Shown here: piece after piece, positions 11,078 through 19,718 of the stretch
Numbering within the stretch: the first letter of the stretch is position 1
Layout: the number at the start of each line of letters is the position of its first letter
Source: Mycolicibacterium sp. P1-18
GTDB taxonomy: Bacteria > Actinomycetota > Actinomycetes > Mycobacteriales > Mycobacteriaceae
DNA: 64,000 bases
Assembly: GCF_008329535.1 (NCBI RefSeq)
Contig: NZ_NPKR01000013.1
Coordinates: forward strand, 62,001 to 126,000
Direction of reading: 5' to 3'
Made by a program: the position numbers and the translations under genes
Notes under the pieces: model-generated
The model's input: only the letters and a program-made list of their open reading frames with translations
Told to the model about the DNA's origin: nothing
Databases searched by the model: none

Positions 11078-11464
11078 TCACTCGCCGGCCACGTCGGCGG
11101 CCAGGCCCGCGAGCAGCCCGCGGAGCTCGTCGGCGTAGGCCAGGTGCTTGCGTAGCTTGGCGGCGCTTTGTTCGGCCGCGGCGTGGCACTCCCGCAGCTG
11201 GTCCGCCGCCGACCGCCGTCGCTCGTCGGAGGCGTCGCCCTCGGCGAGCACGTCGACCGCGTCGAGCAGGTCCCTCATCTGCGCCAGGCTGAACCCCAGC
11301 GGCTTCATGCGGCGGATCACCAGGAGTCGTTCGACGTCGGCCTCGGTGTAGAGCCGGAATCCGCCCGTCGACCGCGCCGACGGCGTGACCAGCCCGACCT
11401 CGTCGTAGTGCCGCACCGTGGCGATCGACAGCTCCGTCTTGGCGGCCACCTGACCGATCTGCAT
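11078..11464 (-). CDS. MerR-family transcriptional regulator
   Basis: A 128-residue protein with the N-terminal winged-helix typical of MerR (MQIGQVAAKTELSIATVRHY followed by DEVGLVTPSARS and FRLYTEADVERLL) and a C-terminal dimerisation coiled coil. No cysteine pair for metal binding is seen, so the inducer is not evident. The ATG at 11464 has GAGG at short spacing; a GTG two codons upstream (11470) is the alternative. It lies just downstream of the SulP transporter on the same strand (gap of 8 to 14 bases), so the two form an operon and the regulator probably acts on the inverted repeat at 13053-13073. Confidence 0.88.
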   Translation of the reverse strand: MQIGQVAAKTELSIATVRHYDEVGLVTPSARSTGGFRLYTEADVERLLVIRRMKPLGFSLAQMRDLLDAVDVLAEGDASDERRRSAADQLRECHAAAEQSAAKLRKHLAYADELRGLLAGLAADVAGE

Positions 11465-11478
11465 GTGCACCTCGTCGC

Positions 11479-13008
11479 CTAGTGTCCGGCGCCCAGGTTC
11501 CCGGAGAGCCGGTCGTGCCGGTCGGCGGAGTCGTCGTCGAGACCGATGATCTCGACGTGCTTGCCCTTCGCACGGTACTTCGTGGTCACCGCGTCGAGGG
11601 CGGCGACGGTAGAGGCGTCCCAGATGTGCGACCCGGACAGGTCGACGACGACGTTGACGGGGTCGCCGGCGTAGTCGAACTGGTAGACCAGGTCGTTGCT
11701 CGAGGCGAAGAACAGCTCACCGGTCACGCGGTAGACGACCGTGTCGTCGGGATCGCCTGCAGCGGTGACCTTCTCGACGGTGACGAGGTGCGCGACCCGC
11801 CGCGCGAACAGCACCATCGCAGTCAGCGCACCGACGATGACGCCGTACGCGAGGTTGCTCGTCGCGACCGTGACCGCCACGGTGGCGACCATGACCAGCG
11901 TCTCGCTGCGGGGCATGCGACGCAGCGTCGACGGGGTGATGCTGTGCCAATCCATCGTGCCGACCGACACCATGATCATCACCGCGACGAGTGCCGCCAT
12001 GGGGATCAGGCCGACGACGTCGCCGAGTCCGACGACCAGACCAAGGAGGAACAGTCCCGCGAGGAAGGTCGAGATCCGGGTGCGGGCCCCGGACACCTTG
12101 ACGTTGATCATGGTCTGGCCGATCATCGCGCAGCCGCCCATGCCGCCGAAGAGACCGGTGACGACGTTGGCGACGCCCTGGCCCCAGCTCTCCCGCGTCT
12201 TGTTGCTGTGGGTGTCGGTGATGTCGTCGACCAGCTTGGCGGTCAGCAGTGACTCCAACAGCCCGACCAGGGCGATCGCCAGCGCGTAGGGCGCCACGAT
12301 CGCCAGCGTGTGCAACGTCCACGGCACGTTCGGGACGACGAGCGTCGGCAGGCTGGTCGGCAGTTCACCCTCGTCGCCCACGTTGGGGATGTGCACGGCG
12401 AACACCAACACGGCCGCGGTGAGCACCACGATGGCGATCAGCGGCGCGGGAATCACGGTGGTCCACCTCGGCAGCACCACCATGACCAGCAGCCCGGCGG
12501 CCACGAACGGGTAGACCAGCGCCGGCACCCCGATGAGGTAGGGCAGCTGCGACAGGAAGATGAGGATCGCCAGGGCGTTGACGAAGCCGACCATCACGCT
12601 GCGGGGGACGAACCGCATCAACCGGGCCACCCCGAGCGCGGCCAGCACCACCTGCAGGACGCCGCCCAGCACGACCGCCACGATCAGGTAGTCCAGTCCG
12701 TGCGCGCGCACCAGGGGCGCGATGACCAGCGCCACCGAGCCGGTGGCCGCGGAGATCATGGCCGGCCGGCCGCCGGTGACGGCGATGGTCACGGCCATCG
12801 TGAAGGACGCGAACAGCCCGACCCGGGGGTCGACGCCGGCGATGATCGAGAAGGAGATCGCCTCCGGGATCAGCGCCAGGGCCACCACCAGTCCGGCGAG
12901 CACCTCGGTCTTGAGTCGTCGCGGCGACCGGAGCGCCGCCGTGACCGACGTGCTGCGGTCACCCGCCTCCCGGACGGTTGGGGCAGGCGGGGTGGAGGGA
13001 GACGTCAC
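11479..13008 (-). CDS. SulP-family anion transporter with STAS domain
   Basis: A 509-residue membrane protein with ten to twelve hydrophobic segments from residue 30 to about 395 and a C-terminal STAS domain (residues 405-509, with VVDLSGSHIWDASTVAALDA). SulP proteins move sulfate, bicarbonate or dicarboxylates, commonly as proton or sodium symporters; the substrate cannot be read from the sequence. The signature region ALIPEAISFSIIAGVDP near residue 45 is conserved. Translation starts at GTG 13008. It forms an operon with the downstream MerR gene and has a MerR-type operator about 50 bases upstream. Confidence 0.9.
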   Translation of the reverse strand: MTSPSTPPAPTVREAGDRSTSVTAALRSPRRLKTEVLAGLVVALALIPEAISFSIIAGVDPRVGLFASFTMAVTIAVTGGRPAMISAATGSVALVIAPLVRAHGLDYLIVAVVLGGVLQVVLAALGVARLMRFVPRSVMVGFVNALAILIFLSQLPYLIGVPALVYPFVAAGLLVMVVLPRWTTVIPAPLIAIVVLTAAVLVFAVHIPNVGDEGELPTSLPTLVVPNVPWTLHTLAIVAPYALAIALVGLLESLLTAKLVDDITDTHSNKTRESWGQGVANVVTGLFGGMGGCAMIGQTMINVKVSGARTRISTFLAGLFLLGLVVGLGDVVGLIPMAALVAVMIMVSVGTMDWHSITPSTLRRMPRSETLVMVATVAVTVATSNLAYGVIVGALTAMVLFARRVAHLVTVEKVTAAGDPDDTVVYRVTGELFFASSNDLVYQFDYAGDPVNVVVDLSGSHIWDASTVAALDAVTTKYRAKGKHVEIIGLDDDSADRHDRLSGNLGAGH

Positions 13009-13052
13009 GCGGCGGTCCGTTCACGAAGGGGGTTGAGGTCGCCGCAAACCCT

Positions 13053-13073
13053 ACTCTCACCTACGATGAGAGT
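13053..13073. promoter_or_regulatory. Inverted-repeat operator, candidate MerR site
   Basis: A perfect 7-base inverted repeat, ACTCTCA / TGAGAGT, with a 7-base spacer lies between the SulP start and the divergent AurF-like gene. On the minus strand TAGGGT follows directly and could be the -10 box of the SulP-merR operon, placing the repeat in the stretched spacer where MerR proteins bind. Confidence 0.6.
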
Positions 13074-13205
13074 TGACTTGGCGGGCCCTTCTTGTCGCTG
13101 CCGTGGCAAACGGTTCGGCATCTCGTTGGTCACCTTTGGCTAACGACACAGCCCGTCGTGGCGTCGCCTCCCGGTTACCGGACTCGGCCAACGCACACTG
13201 ACGCC

Positions 13206-14540
13206 ATGGACGCACCTCCGTGCCCGCAGAGCCACAGCCGCAGTTTGCTGACGGACGCGAGGGCAACACCTGACGGCTACGTTGACACGGTCGAGACCTT
13301 GTCGCGCGCGACCTCGCGTCTGCGCTTCGATCCGTACGTCGACGTCGACTGGGACGCGTCGGAGAACGCGCTGGACCCCGACGATCCGCGGTGGCAGCTG
13401 GATCCGGAGACCTCCCCCTTGGCGGCCACGCAGTGGTATGCGGATCAGCCGTTGAGCCGGCGGATCGAGATGGGCAGATGGATCACCGCGAACACGCTGA
13501 AGGTCACCTCGCAGTTCGAGATGGTCCTGATCCGCGGCGTCATCCACTACACCGGCAAGCTGCCGAACGGTTCGCCGGTGTTCCGGTATCTGCTGCACGA
13601 GCTGACCGAGGAGTGCGGTCACATCCAGATGTTTCAGGAGTTCGTGAACCGCACGGGCGAGGACGTCCCCGGCATGCGGCGGGCGTCGCGGATCATCGCG
13701 CCGATCCTTGGCTTCATCGGCGGCTACGCGAACATCTTCCACTTCATCGGGGTGGTCTGTGGTGAACAACCGCTGCACCACCAGCAGACGCTGCAACGCC
13801 GTGGCGCCGCGCACGTCACTCCGCTGCTGAACACGATCACCTACATCCACCTCGCCGAGGAGGCCCGGCACATCTCGTTCGCCGACGACCATCTCGCCGA
13901 GCGAATGCAGGGGGCCGGGCGGTTGAGACGGGCGCTCTACGCGATCGCCTTCCCCGTGTTCCTGCGGTGGTTGGTGGGCGAGATGCTGGGCCAGCCGCGG
14001 ACGTTCGCCCGTCAATTCGGCATTCCGCGCAAGGTCTTCAAGGACGCGTACTGGAGAAGCCCGCAGGCGCGCCTGATGATGTCGGAGTCCGCCGCCGACG
14101 TCCGGCGCACCGCCGAGAGCCTCGGGCTGCTCACGGTGTGGTCGCGATGGCTCTGGAGGTTGCTCGGCATCGACGGGCGAGTCCCGCGCTACCGCAGTGA
14201 GCCCAATCGCAACTCGCCGCCGCGTGCGGTGAGCAATCTCGCGACGGTGGGTCGCGCCCGCATCGCGGCGGCCCTGGTGATGGCAGGCGTAGCCCTCCTT
14301 GCGACGCCCGACGGAGTGCGTATCGTCGTCGCGGCGGCCATCGGCGCCGGGATCTGGGTCTTCTACCATCTCCTGCGCGAACGCAGCGGCGGACAGCGAG
14401 CCAACGATCCTCTCGAATGGCCGCGACTGTGCGTCTGGGTGTTGGTGTGCGTGGCCATGATTCCCGCCGGGGGTCTGATCGGGCTGGCGCTCTTGGTGTT
14501 CACCATCCTCTCGGTTGCCGAGTGCACGCCGACCATCTGA
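13206..14540 (+). CDS. AurF-like diiron oxygenase with C-terminal membrane segments
   Basis: A 444-residue protein. The first 320 residues match the p-aminobenzoate N-oxygenase AurF family: a ferritin-like four-helix bundle with iron ligands in QFEMVL (about 105), HELTEECGH (132-139) and HLAEEARH (216-222). The family oxidises aryl amines or activates acyl chains using O2 and two irons; the substrate here is unknown. Unlike AurF, about 95 further residues carry two or three hydrophobic segments (from about 355), so the enzyme is probably membrane anchored. The ATG at 13206 is preferred over a start at 13092, whose extra 38 residues overlap the promoter side of the operator and do not resemble the family. 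The methyltransferase follows 107 bases later. Confidence 0.82.
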   Translation: MDAPPCPQSHSRSLLTDARATPDGYVDTVETLSRATSRLRFDPYVDVDWDASENALDPDDPRWQLDPETSPLAATQWYADQPLSRRIEMGRWITANTLKVTSQFEMVLIRGVIHYTGKLPNGSPVFRYLLHELTEECGHIQMFQEFVNRTGEDVPGMRRASRIIAPILGFIGGYANIFHFIGVVCGEQPLHHQQTLQRRGAAHVTPLLNTITYIHLAEEARHISFADDHLAERMQGAGRLRRALYAIAFPVFLRWLVGEMLGQPRTFARQFGIPRKVFKDAYWRSPQARLMMSESAADVRRTAESLGLLTVWSRWLWRLLGIDGRVPRYRSEPNRNSPPRAVSNLATVGRARIAAALVMAGVALLATPDGVRIVVAAAIGAGIWVFYHLLRERSGGQRANDPLEWPRLCVWVLVCVAMIPAGGLIGLALLVFTILSVAECTPTI

Positions 14541-14647
14541 CCATCGGGCCGAGCGCCGACTCGGGTCACGATCGCGGGTCCACGGCGCGCCAGGTCGAAC
14601 GTCGCTGCCTCCCCGGCGAAGTGGCCAGTGCGTGCTACTTTTCGCCC

Positions 14648-15481
14648 ATGCCGGACCTCCCGTACTTCGACCTGCTCATCGACGAACGGCAGGATGGAGG
14701 CGAGACAGGACAGCTGTGGGAACACCAGGTGCACTGGGGTTATTGGGACGATCCGAAGGCTGCCGACGGTAGTCGCGCCGACTACCTGGCGGCCATGGAG
14801 CACATGAACGGCGTCCTGCTGGAGGCCGGCCACGTATCTGATGGCCAGCGTTTGCTGGACGTAGGATGCGGCTTCGGCGGAACGATCCAGCAGATCAACG
14901 CCGGCCACTCGAACATGCACCTCACCGGACTCAACATCGATCCACGTCAGCTCGCCGCCGCCGAGGCGCAGACCACCGCCGCCAACGGCAATCGCATCGA
15001 CTGGGTCGAAGCCGACGCGTTGGAGCTGCCGTTCGACGACAACACGTTCGACCGAATCCTGGCCGTCGAGTGCATCTTTCACTTTGCATCTCGTGAACGG
15101 TTCCTCGCCGAGGCAGCACGTGTCCTCAAGCCGGGCGGGTACGTGGCGGTGTCCGACTTCGTGCCGGCCCTCGCATTCTTCGGGAAGACGCCCATCTGGA
15201 TGGCCATCCGCCCCCGGATCGCCAAGTCCTACGGGACGCTCGGGAACGTGCCGCTGCGGTCCTACCGGTCGATGGGCAAGCGGGCGGACATGCGCCTCGA
15301 GACCAACCGCAACATCCGCAAGAACACTCTGCCGACCTACCCCTTCCTCATCAACTTCTTCCGCGACGAAGGCTCGACGGACGCACAGGACACCATGATC
15401 GTCGGCACCCGCTGGATCAAGTGGCTCAGCAAGATTGGCTTCCTGCAGTACCGGGTGTACACCTTCACCAAGCCGGCCTAG
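14648..15481 (+). CDS. Class I SAM-dependent methyltransferase
   Basis: A 277-residue protein with methyltransferase motif I LDVGCGFGG at residues 70-78, an acidic residue after the next strand (LNIDPRQ), EADALELPFDDNTFD and the post-motif ARVLKPGG. It resembles the small-molecule (phthiotriol/sterol-type) methyltransferases of mycobacteria, but the substrate cannot be assigned. The ATG at 14648 is preceded by TACTTT exactly six bases upstream, which fits a leaderless mRNA. It follows the AurF-like gene and may act on the same molecule. Confidence 0.85.
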   Translation: MPDLPYFDLLIDERQDGGETGQLWEHQVHWGYWDDPKAADGSRADYLAAMEHMNGVLLEAGHVSDGQRLLDVGCGFGGTIQQINAGHSNMHLTGLNIDPRQLAAAEAQTTAANGNRIDWVEADALELPFDDNTFDRILAVECIFHFASRERFLAEAARVLKPGGYVAVSDFVPALAFFGKTPIWMAIRPRIAKSYGTLGNVPLRSYRSMGKRADMRLETNRNIRKNTLPTYPFLINFFRDEGSTDAQDTMIVGTRWIKWLSKIGFLQYRVYTFTKPA

Positions 15482-15489
15482 GGCTTCCG

Positions 15490-15615
15490 CTACCCGTCGT
15501 CTCCGTCGCGGGGCGGCGTCGCGGTGCCGCCGTCCTCGGGCTGTAGTTCCGCCGAGCCGTCGTCCTCCGACGCGTCGAGATGCTCTTCGTGTCGACCCTG
15601 GTCGGGCTGCGTCAT
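15490..15615 (-). CDS. Small acidic protein of unknown function (41 residues)
   Basis: A short frame, starting MTQPDQGRHEEHLDASEDD and ending PPRDGDDG, very rich in Asp/Glu and Gly and without hydrophobic segments. The ATG at 15615 has GAAGGGAA eight bases upstream. It is convergent with the methyltransferase (stop eight bases away). I do not recognise a family; the start signal and codon pattern are the only support. It may be an unstructured stress-associated peptide. Confidence 0.45.
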   Translation of the reverse strand: MTQPDQGRHEEHLDASEDDGSAELQPEDGGTATPPRDGDDG

Positions 15616-15696
15616 GTCGTTCCCTTCGCGTGCGTCCTGTCACCCGCAGATACCCGTGGGTCCGATCCCGAAACCAAAACCGTTGGCGACTGACGC

Positions 15697-15722
15697 GTTT
15701 CAAGCCCCCGGCGACCGAGTAT
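15697..15722 (+). promoter_or_regulatory. Candidate SigF-type promoter of the 15759 gene
   Basis: GTTT, 16 bases, then GAGTAT resembles the mycobacterial SigF consensus GTTT-N15-17-GGGTAT with one mismatch. It lies 37 bases before the start codon. Confidence 0.4.
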
Positions 15723-15758
15723 CCGTCCAAAGTCACTGTCTCAATTGGAGGTAACCAG

Positions 15759-16325
15759 ATGTCATCATCGCGCAACACCGTCATCCGTTCCCTGCACGAT
15801 CTTGGGGCCGCCGCGTGGTTCGGCGGATCGCTCATGGGTGCGGTGGGCGTCAACGGAGCCGCAGCCGCGGTTCGGGACCCGAAGGACCGGGCCAGGGTGG
15901 CCGCGGTCGGGTGGGGCAAGTGGGCGCCGGTGAACTTCGCCGCCATGGGAGCGCACCTGATCGGCGGCGCCGGCATCCTCAAGGCGAACAAGGGCCGCGC
16001 CAAGCACCAGGAGGGCGTCACCGCGAACACCGTCACCAAGCTGGTCCTCACCGGCGCCGCGGTGGGCGCCACCGTCTACAGCGGAGTGCTCGGCGCCAAG
16101 AGCGCCGAGGGCGGCGGAGATCCGATCGCCGGGGCCACCGAGCCGACGGCCTCGACCCCGGACGACGTCGCCGCGGCTCAGCGCCAGCTCAAGTATTTGC
16201 AGTGGGCGCTCCCGGTGCTCACGGGCGCGATCATCGTCCTGGGCTCTCAGCAGGGCGAGCAGCAGCGGTCGTCGCAGGTGCTGGCCGGGCTGGGCTCCAA
16301 GCTGCTGAGCCGAGTGGGCGACTGA
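15759..16325 (+). CDS. Conserved mycobacterial membrane protein of unknown function
   Basis: A 188-residue protein with three or four hydrophobic segments (about residues 10-32, 60-78, 95-115 and 155-172). Between them are a basic loop, KANKGRAKHQEGVT, and an Asp/Ala-rich stretch before the last segment. It starts at ATG 15759 behind a perfect ribosome binding site (GGAGGT, six bases upstream). The family is widespread in mycobacteria but has no established role. A SigF-like promoter precedes it, which would place it in the stationary-phase or envelope-stress response. It converges on the GT2 gene with ten bases between. Confidence 0.7.
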   Translation: MSSSRNTVIRSLHDLGAAAWFGGSLMGAVGVNGAAAAVRDPKDRARVAAVGWGKWAPVNFAAMGAHLIGGAGILKANKGRAKHQEGVTANTVTKLVLTGAAVGATVYSGVLGAKSAEGGGDPIAGATEPTASTPDDVAAAQRQLKYLQWALPVLTGAIIVLGSQQGEQQRSSQVLAGLGSKLLSRVGD

Positions 16326-16335
16326 CCGGGTCGGC

Positions 16336-17700
16336 TCACCAGGCCAGCGACGTATCCGGCGAGCCCTGACGTAGGTCCAACTCGGCGGCGGTGAACCGGC
16401 GGGTCTCGTAGAGGCCGTCCACCGCGCCGGGTTCGGTCTCGTGATCGGCGGCCCAGCGTCGGGCCCGGTTCAGCGCCCACGACGCGCGGCACGCCACGGC
16501 GACCCCGACGTCTTCGACCGCGACCTCGCCGACGCCCGGCTCACCGCACGCCTCGACGAGGCGACTCACCGAGGCGCGCGGGAGCACCGGGCGGCCGCGG
16601 GTCGACAGGACGAATCGGCATCGCGAGGTGACCTCCGACGGCGTGGCGCCGACGGAGATGCGGGGGTCGTCGTCCCGCAGTTCCTCGCGCAGGCGCGGAG
16701 CAGCAGGCCCGAGAAGCCAGACGCCGACGTCCAGGTGCAGGACGCAGGCGAGGGTCGCGACGAGGGAACCCGCGGTGTGGTCGGTCGTGTCGACCTCGAC
16801 GGCCACCTCCGGGATCGCATACCGCAATCCGTGGCGGCGGGCGTCGGGGTCGGGGACCAACCGGGCCACCGCGAGGGCCTCCTGGTTCTTGGCTGCGGTC
16901 CGTTCGGCGACGTCGCGGCCCGCCCAGTCGGGTCCGGAATGCCACGCCACGGCCAGGGGTTCGTGCGCCAGCACCGCACCGCTGCTCACCATGCGGTGAG
17001 CCAGCTCCCAGTCCTCCCCGCCGTAGCGGTTGAAGGACTCGTCGAAGCCCCCGACGTCCTCGAAGAGCTCACGGCTGCAACACATCACCGAGCTGATCAC
17101 GTAGCGATACGAGCGGTGGTCAACGTCGAGCAGCCGCCGCGACCGGCGGTACTCGTCGCGTAGCCACTGCGGTTCCTCCAGCACCTCGGGACCGGGACCG
17201 CCGGCCTGCCACGACCGCCACCGGTCCGGCGTCCACCCGTCGAGTTCGGCGTGCCTGCGACGGCCGACCACCAGCGCGTCGGGCAGCACCGACGGCAAGC
17301 GGACGATTCTTCGGACGTAGTCGGGGTCGGGATGGGTGTCCGCGTCGAGGAAGCACAGCACCGGGGCGGTGCTCGTCCGCGCTCCGAGATTGCGTGCCGC
17401 CGCGGCGCGAAAGCCGTTGCGGCCCTGGCTGACGACGGTGACGTCGAGCGTCGTGTCCGGCCGGGGGGCCTGCGCCGATCCGTCGTCGGCGACGACGACC
17501 TCGACGAGGTCGTGCGGGTAGGTCTGCTGCTCGAGCGCCGCCAACGTCAGAGCGAGCCGCTCGTGCTGCTCGTAGAACGGGATGACCACCGCGACGCGGG
17601 ACGGCAGCCCGGGGTGGTCGGCCAGGAGGTCCCACCGGTTGCCCGGCACGGCAAACCGCCCGCCGGACAACGCAATCGCCGATGCGCTCGGATCAGTCAT
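16336..17700 (-). CDS. Glycosyltransferase family 2
   Basis: A 454-residue protein with an N-terminal GT-A fold: VAVVIPFYEQHERL at about residues 36-49, VVVADDGS at 68-75, ARNLGA, and the metal-binding FLDADTHPDPDY with DAD at 119-121. A second conserved region, GGFDESFNRYGGEDWELAHR, supplies the acceptor-side acidic pair. The last 130 residues are less conserved. It transfers a sugar from a nucleotide donor to a glycan or lipid acceptor; donor and acceptor are not evident. It is the third gene of a minus-strand operon with the WcbI-like gene and a GT4; its start overlaps the GT4 stop by eight bases. Confidence 0.88.
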   Translation of the reverse strand: MTDPSASAIALSGGRFAVPGNRWDLLADHPGLPSRVAVVIPFYEQHERLALTLAALEQQTYPHDLVEVVVADDGSAQAPRPDTTLDVTVVSQGRNGFRAAAARNLGARTSTAPVLCFLDADTHPDPDYVRRIVRLPSVLPDALVVGRRRHAELDGWTPDRWRSWQAGGPGPEVLEEPQWLRDEYRRSRRLLDVDHRSYRYVISSVMCCSRELFEDVGGFDESFNRYGGEDWELAHRMVSSGAVLAHEPLAVAWHSGPDWAGRDVAERTAAKNQEALAVARLVPDPDARRHGLRYAIPEVAVEVDTTDHTAGSLVATLACVLHLDVGVWLLGPAAPRLREELRDDDPRISVGATPSEVTSRCRFVLSTRGRPVLPRASVSRLVEACGEPGVGEVAVEDVGVAVACRASWALNRARRWAADHETEPGAVDGLYETRRFTAAELDLRQGSPDTSLAW

Positions 17701-18718
17701 GCCACCGGGCCAGGGCTTGGGCGTACCGCTCCGCGGTGGCGCGCGCCGACGACCCGCCGCCGACTCCCGCCGCGATCCACGTCGACTCCGGCTGGGCGAG
17801 GGCGCATTCGAGTGCCGTCCGCAGAGCGTGCGCGGTGTCGGGGTACGGGGTGACGGTGCCGGGGTGCCGTTCGGCGTGCTCGACGGTGTACCGGTTGACG
17901 GCGACCAGCGGCCGTCGTCGCGCGGCGATCCAGGTGTTGATCGATCCCGAGGCCGAGACGTGGCGGTGGTGCGCCACCGGCACCGTCACGCCGTGCAGGA
18001 CGCCCGTCAGCGCCTCGCCGGGCACGTACCCCGTGACGGAGAACCGACGGCCCGCGCGGTCCGCGGTGTCCGCCAGATCTCGTACGAGGTCGTCGTGCCC
18101 GGCCGACGGCTCACCGACGGCGACGAATCCCACCGACGACGGCAGGCCCGCCATCGCCGCGAGCACCTCGTCGTGGCCCTTGCCGGGATAGAGGAAGCCG
18201 AACACCCCGACGGTGCGGTCGCCGAGTGCCGGTGGCGGCGGTGCGGCGTCCCCCACCTCCAGCGGAAGCGGGATGACGACGACGTCGGCGGGCGCCGCGA
18301 TGCCGGACTCGTCGAGCAGCGAGCGTTCGTGGTCGCTGTTGGTCACCAGGCCGTGCACCGCCGCGCAGACCGCCCGGTACGCGTCGACCCGCTGCGGATA
18401 ATTGCCACCGTCGGACGGTTGCGGCACGTCGTGCAGCGTCACCGTCAGCCGTGACCCCGCGGCCGCGACGTCGCGGGCGAGGGTCGCCACCCGGCGGGCG
18501 GCGTCCGACGGCGTGGAACCGAACAGCCTGTCGGTGAAGTTCAGGTGCACTCCACCGCCCCGCCACACGGATCCCTCGGCATCGTCGAGGTCGCGCCAAT
18601 GCTCCACTCGGACGACGTTGGTCGCGGCGTCGTCGCCTCGCAACGACGCCGCGAGGTCGAGCGCGAAGGACACCACGCCATGGCGTGCCGGTCCGACCAC
18701 GAGGTGCGACGTCGTCAC
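17693..18718 (-). CDS. Glycosyltransferase, GT4 (group 1) family
   Basis: A 341-residue GT-B type protein. The C-terminal half carries the nucleotide-sugar binding pattern: VGVFGFLYPGKGHDEVLAAM at about residue 175 and the late SGSINTWIAARRRP region near 260. VTLHDVPQP and LVTNSDHERS of the N-terminal lobe are also typical. The GTG start at 18718 overlaps the TGA of the WcbI-like gene (GTGA), which fixes the start; an open frame extends much further upstream in the same phase but lies inside that gene. It is the middle gene of the glycan operon. Confidence 0.83.
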   Translation of the reverse strand: MTTSHLVVGPARHGVVSFALDLAASLRGDDAATNVVRVEHWRDLDDAEGSVWRGGGVHLNFTDRLFGSTPSDAARRVATLARDVAAAGSRLTVTLHDVPQPSDGGNYPQRVDAYRAVCAAVHGLVTNSDHERSLLDESGIAAPADVVVIPLPLEVGDAAPPPPALGDRTVGVFGFLYPGKGHDEVLAAMAGLPSSVGFVAVGEPSAGHDDLVRDLADTADRAGRRFSVTGYVPGEALTGVLHGVTVPVAHHRHVSASGSINTWIAARRRPLVAVNRYTVEHAERHPGTVTPYPDTAHALRTALECALAQPESTWIAAGVGGGSSARATAERYAQALARWHD

Positions 18719-19665
18719 GACCCCGATGCCGTTCCCAGACCCAGCAGGTCCAGCGCGTGGGCGTGGCGCTCGACGGCCAGGCCGATGAAGTCGGGATTGT
18801 CTCGGTACCACTGCAATTGGGCTCGGTGGACGTCGTCCGACCGCAATTCCGCACCGTCGAACCACCAGTCGACCCGGCCCGGGGCGACGATGCCGCGTGC
18901 CCTGAGCACACGGGGTTCCAGCGGTGCGATCGCCGAACCGAGCAGGGTGCGCGCCGGCACCGGGACCGAAGCCGTGACGCCCAGCGCCCCGAGGGCCCGT
19001 CGCCCCAGTTCGGTCAGCACCCCGTTGCCGGGATGGTTCACGGTGTGTGCGGCGTCGGCACCGCTGGGCCCCAACACATCCGACACCCCGACGTCGCACT
19101 GAAGGCCTTCCCGGCGGGCCAGCTCGGCCTGACTCGCCTCGGCGACGGCGACGAACGCCGCGTCGTCGACCTCGACGTCCCAGTCGTCGTCGGCCGCCTT
19201 GCCGTCCCGCGCGGCGACGACGGTGCGCAGGTCGTGGTACGGAACCACCGGGGGCACCACGCTCCTGTCTGCGGGGTGTCGCACGATCGCCTGGAACGGG
19301 TGCAGGCCGGCGTAGCGGATCACCGGCCATCGCACCACCCGCGCGGTGCGCGGCAGTGCGGCGGCGAGTTCCGCGGTGCCAAGGGGCAAGTCGCGGTAGC
19401 CGTCCCTGATCGGCTGGGACAGCAACACCGCGGCCCGGCCGAGCAGCGCCCGCAGGTACGGGAGGTCGGAGCGCTCCAGCTCGTGCACCGGCGGCATGCG
19501 GACCGTCGTGTACGGCCGGTCGTCCACCCCGTCGAGCACCAGCCGAAGGGCCTCGGCCTGACAGTTTCCGACCACCAGCCACAGCGGCCGGGACTCGTCG
19601 TCGCGGGACGGACCGACGCGATAGAAGTCACCGTAGTGCCGCGTCCTCGGTGACGGTTGGTGCAC
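18715..19665 (-). CDS. WcbI-like polysaccharide biosynthesis protein (putative acyl/acetyltransferase)
   Basis: A 316-residue protein with the WcbI signature near the N-terminus (WLVVGNCQAEAL, Cys/Gln at 33-37) and a HPGNGVLTELGRRAL segment near residue 218. WcbI of Burkholderia is a capsule protein proposed to be an acetyltransferase that binds CoA. That role is inferred here. The GTG at 19665 is favoured because TAACGT lies exactly six bases upstream (leaderless mRNA); the GTG one codon earlier is the alternative. It opens the three-gene glycan operon and is divergent from a second GT4. Confidence 0.75.
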   Translation of the reverse strand: MHQPSPRTRHYGDFYRVGPSRDDESRPLWLVVGNCQAEALRLVLDGVDDRPYTTVRMPPVHELERSDLPYLRALLGRAAVLLSQPIRDGYRDLPLGTAELAAALPRTARVVRWPVIRYAGLHPFQAIVRHPADRSVVPPVVPYHDLRTVVAARDGKAADDDWDVEVDDAAFVAVAEASQAELARREGLQCDVGVSDVLGPSGADAAHTVNHPGNGVLTELGRRALGALGVTASVPVPARTLLGSAIAPLEPRVLRARGIVAPGRVDWWFDGAELRSDDVHRAQLQWYRDNPDFIGLAVERHAHALDLLGLGTASGS

Positions 19666-19718
19666 CACGTCACGTTATCCGGCGGCGTGAGTCCACGCAG
19701 ACGGGGTAAGACCTACCC

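Noticed and set aside
17693..19582. One long 629-residue protein instead of a GT4 plus a WcbI-like protein
   Set aside because: The first 288 codons run antisense-like inside the WcbI frame and are Arg/Gly-rich; GTGA coupling at 18715-18718 marks the true GT4 start.
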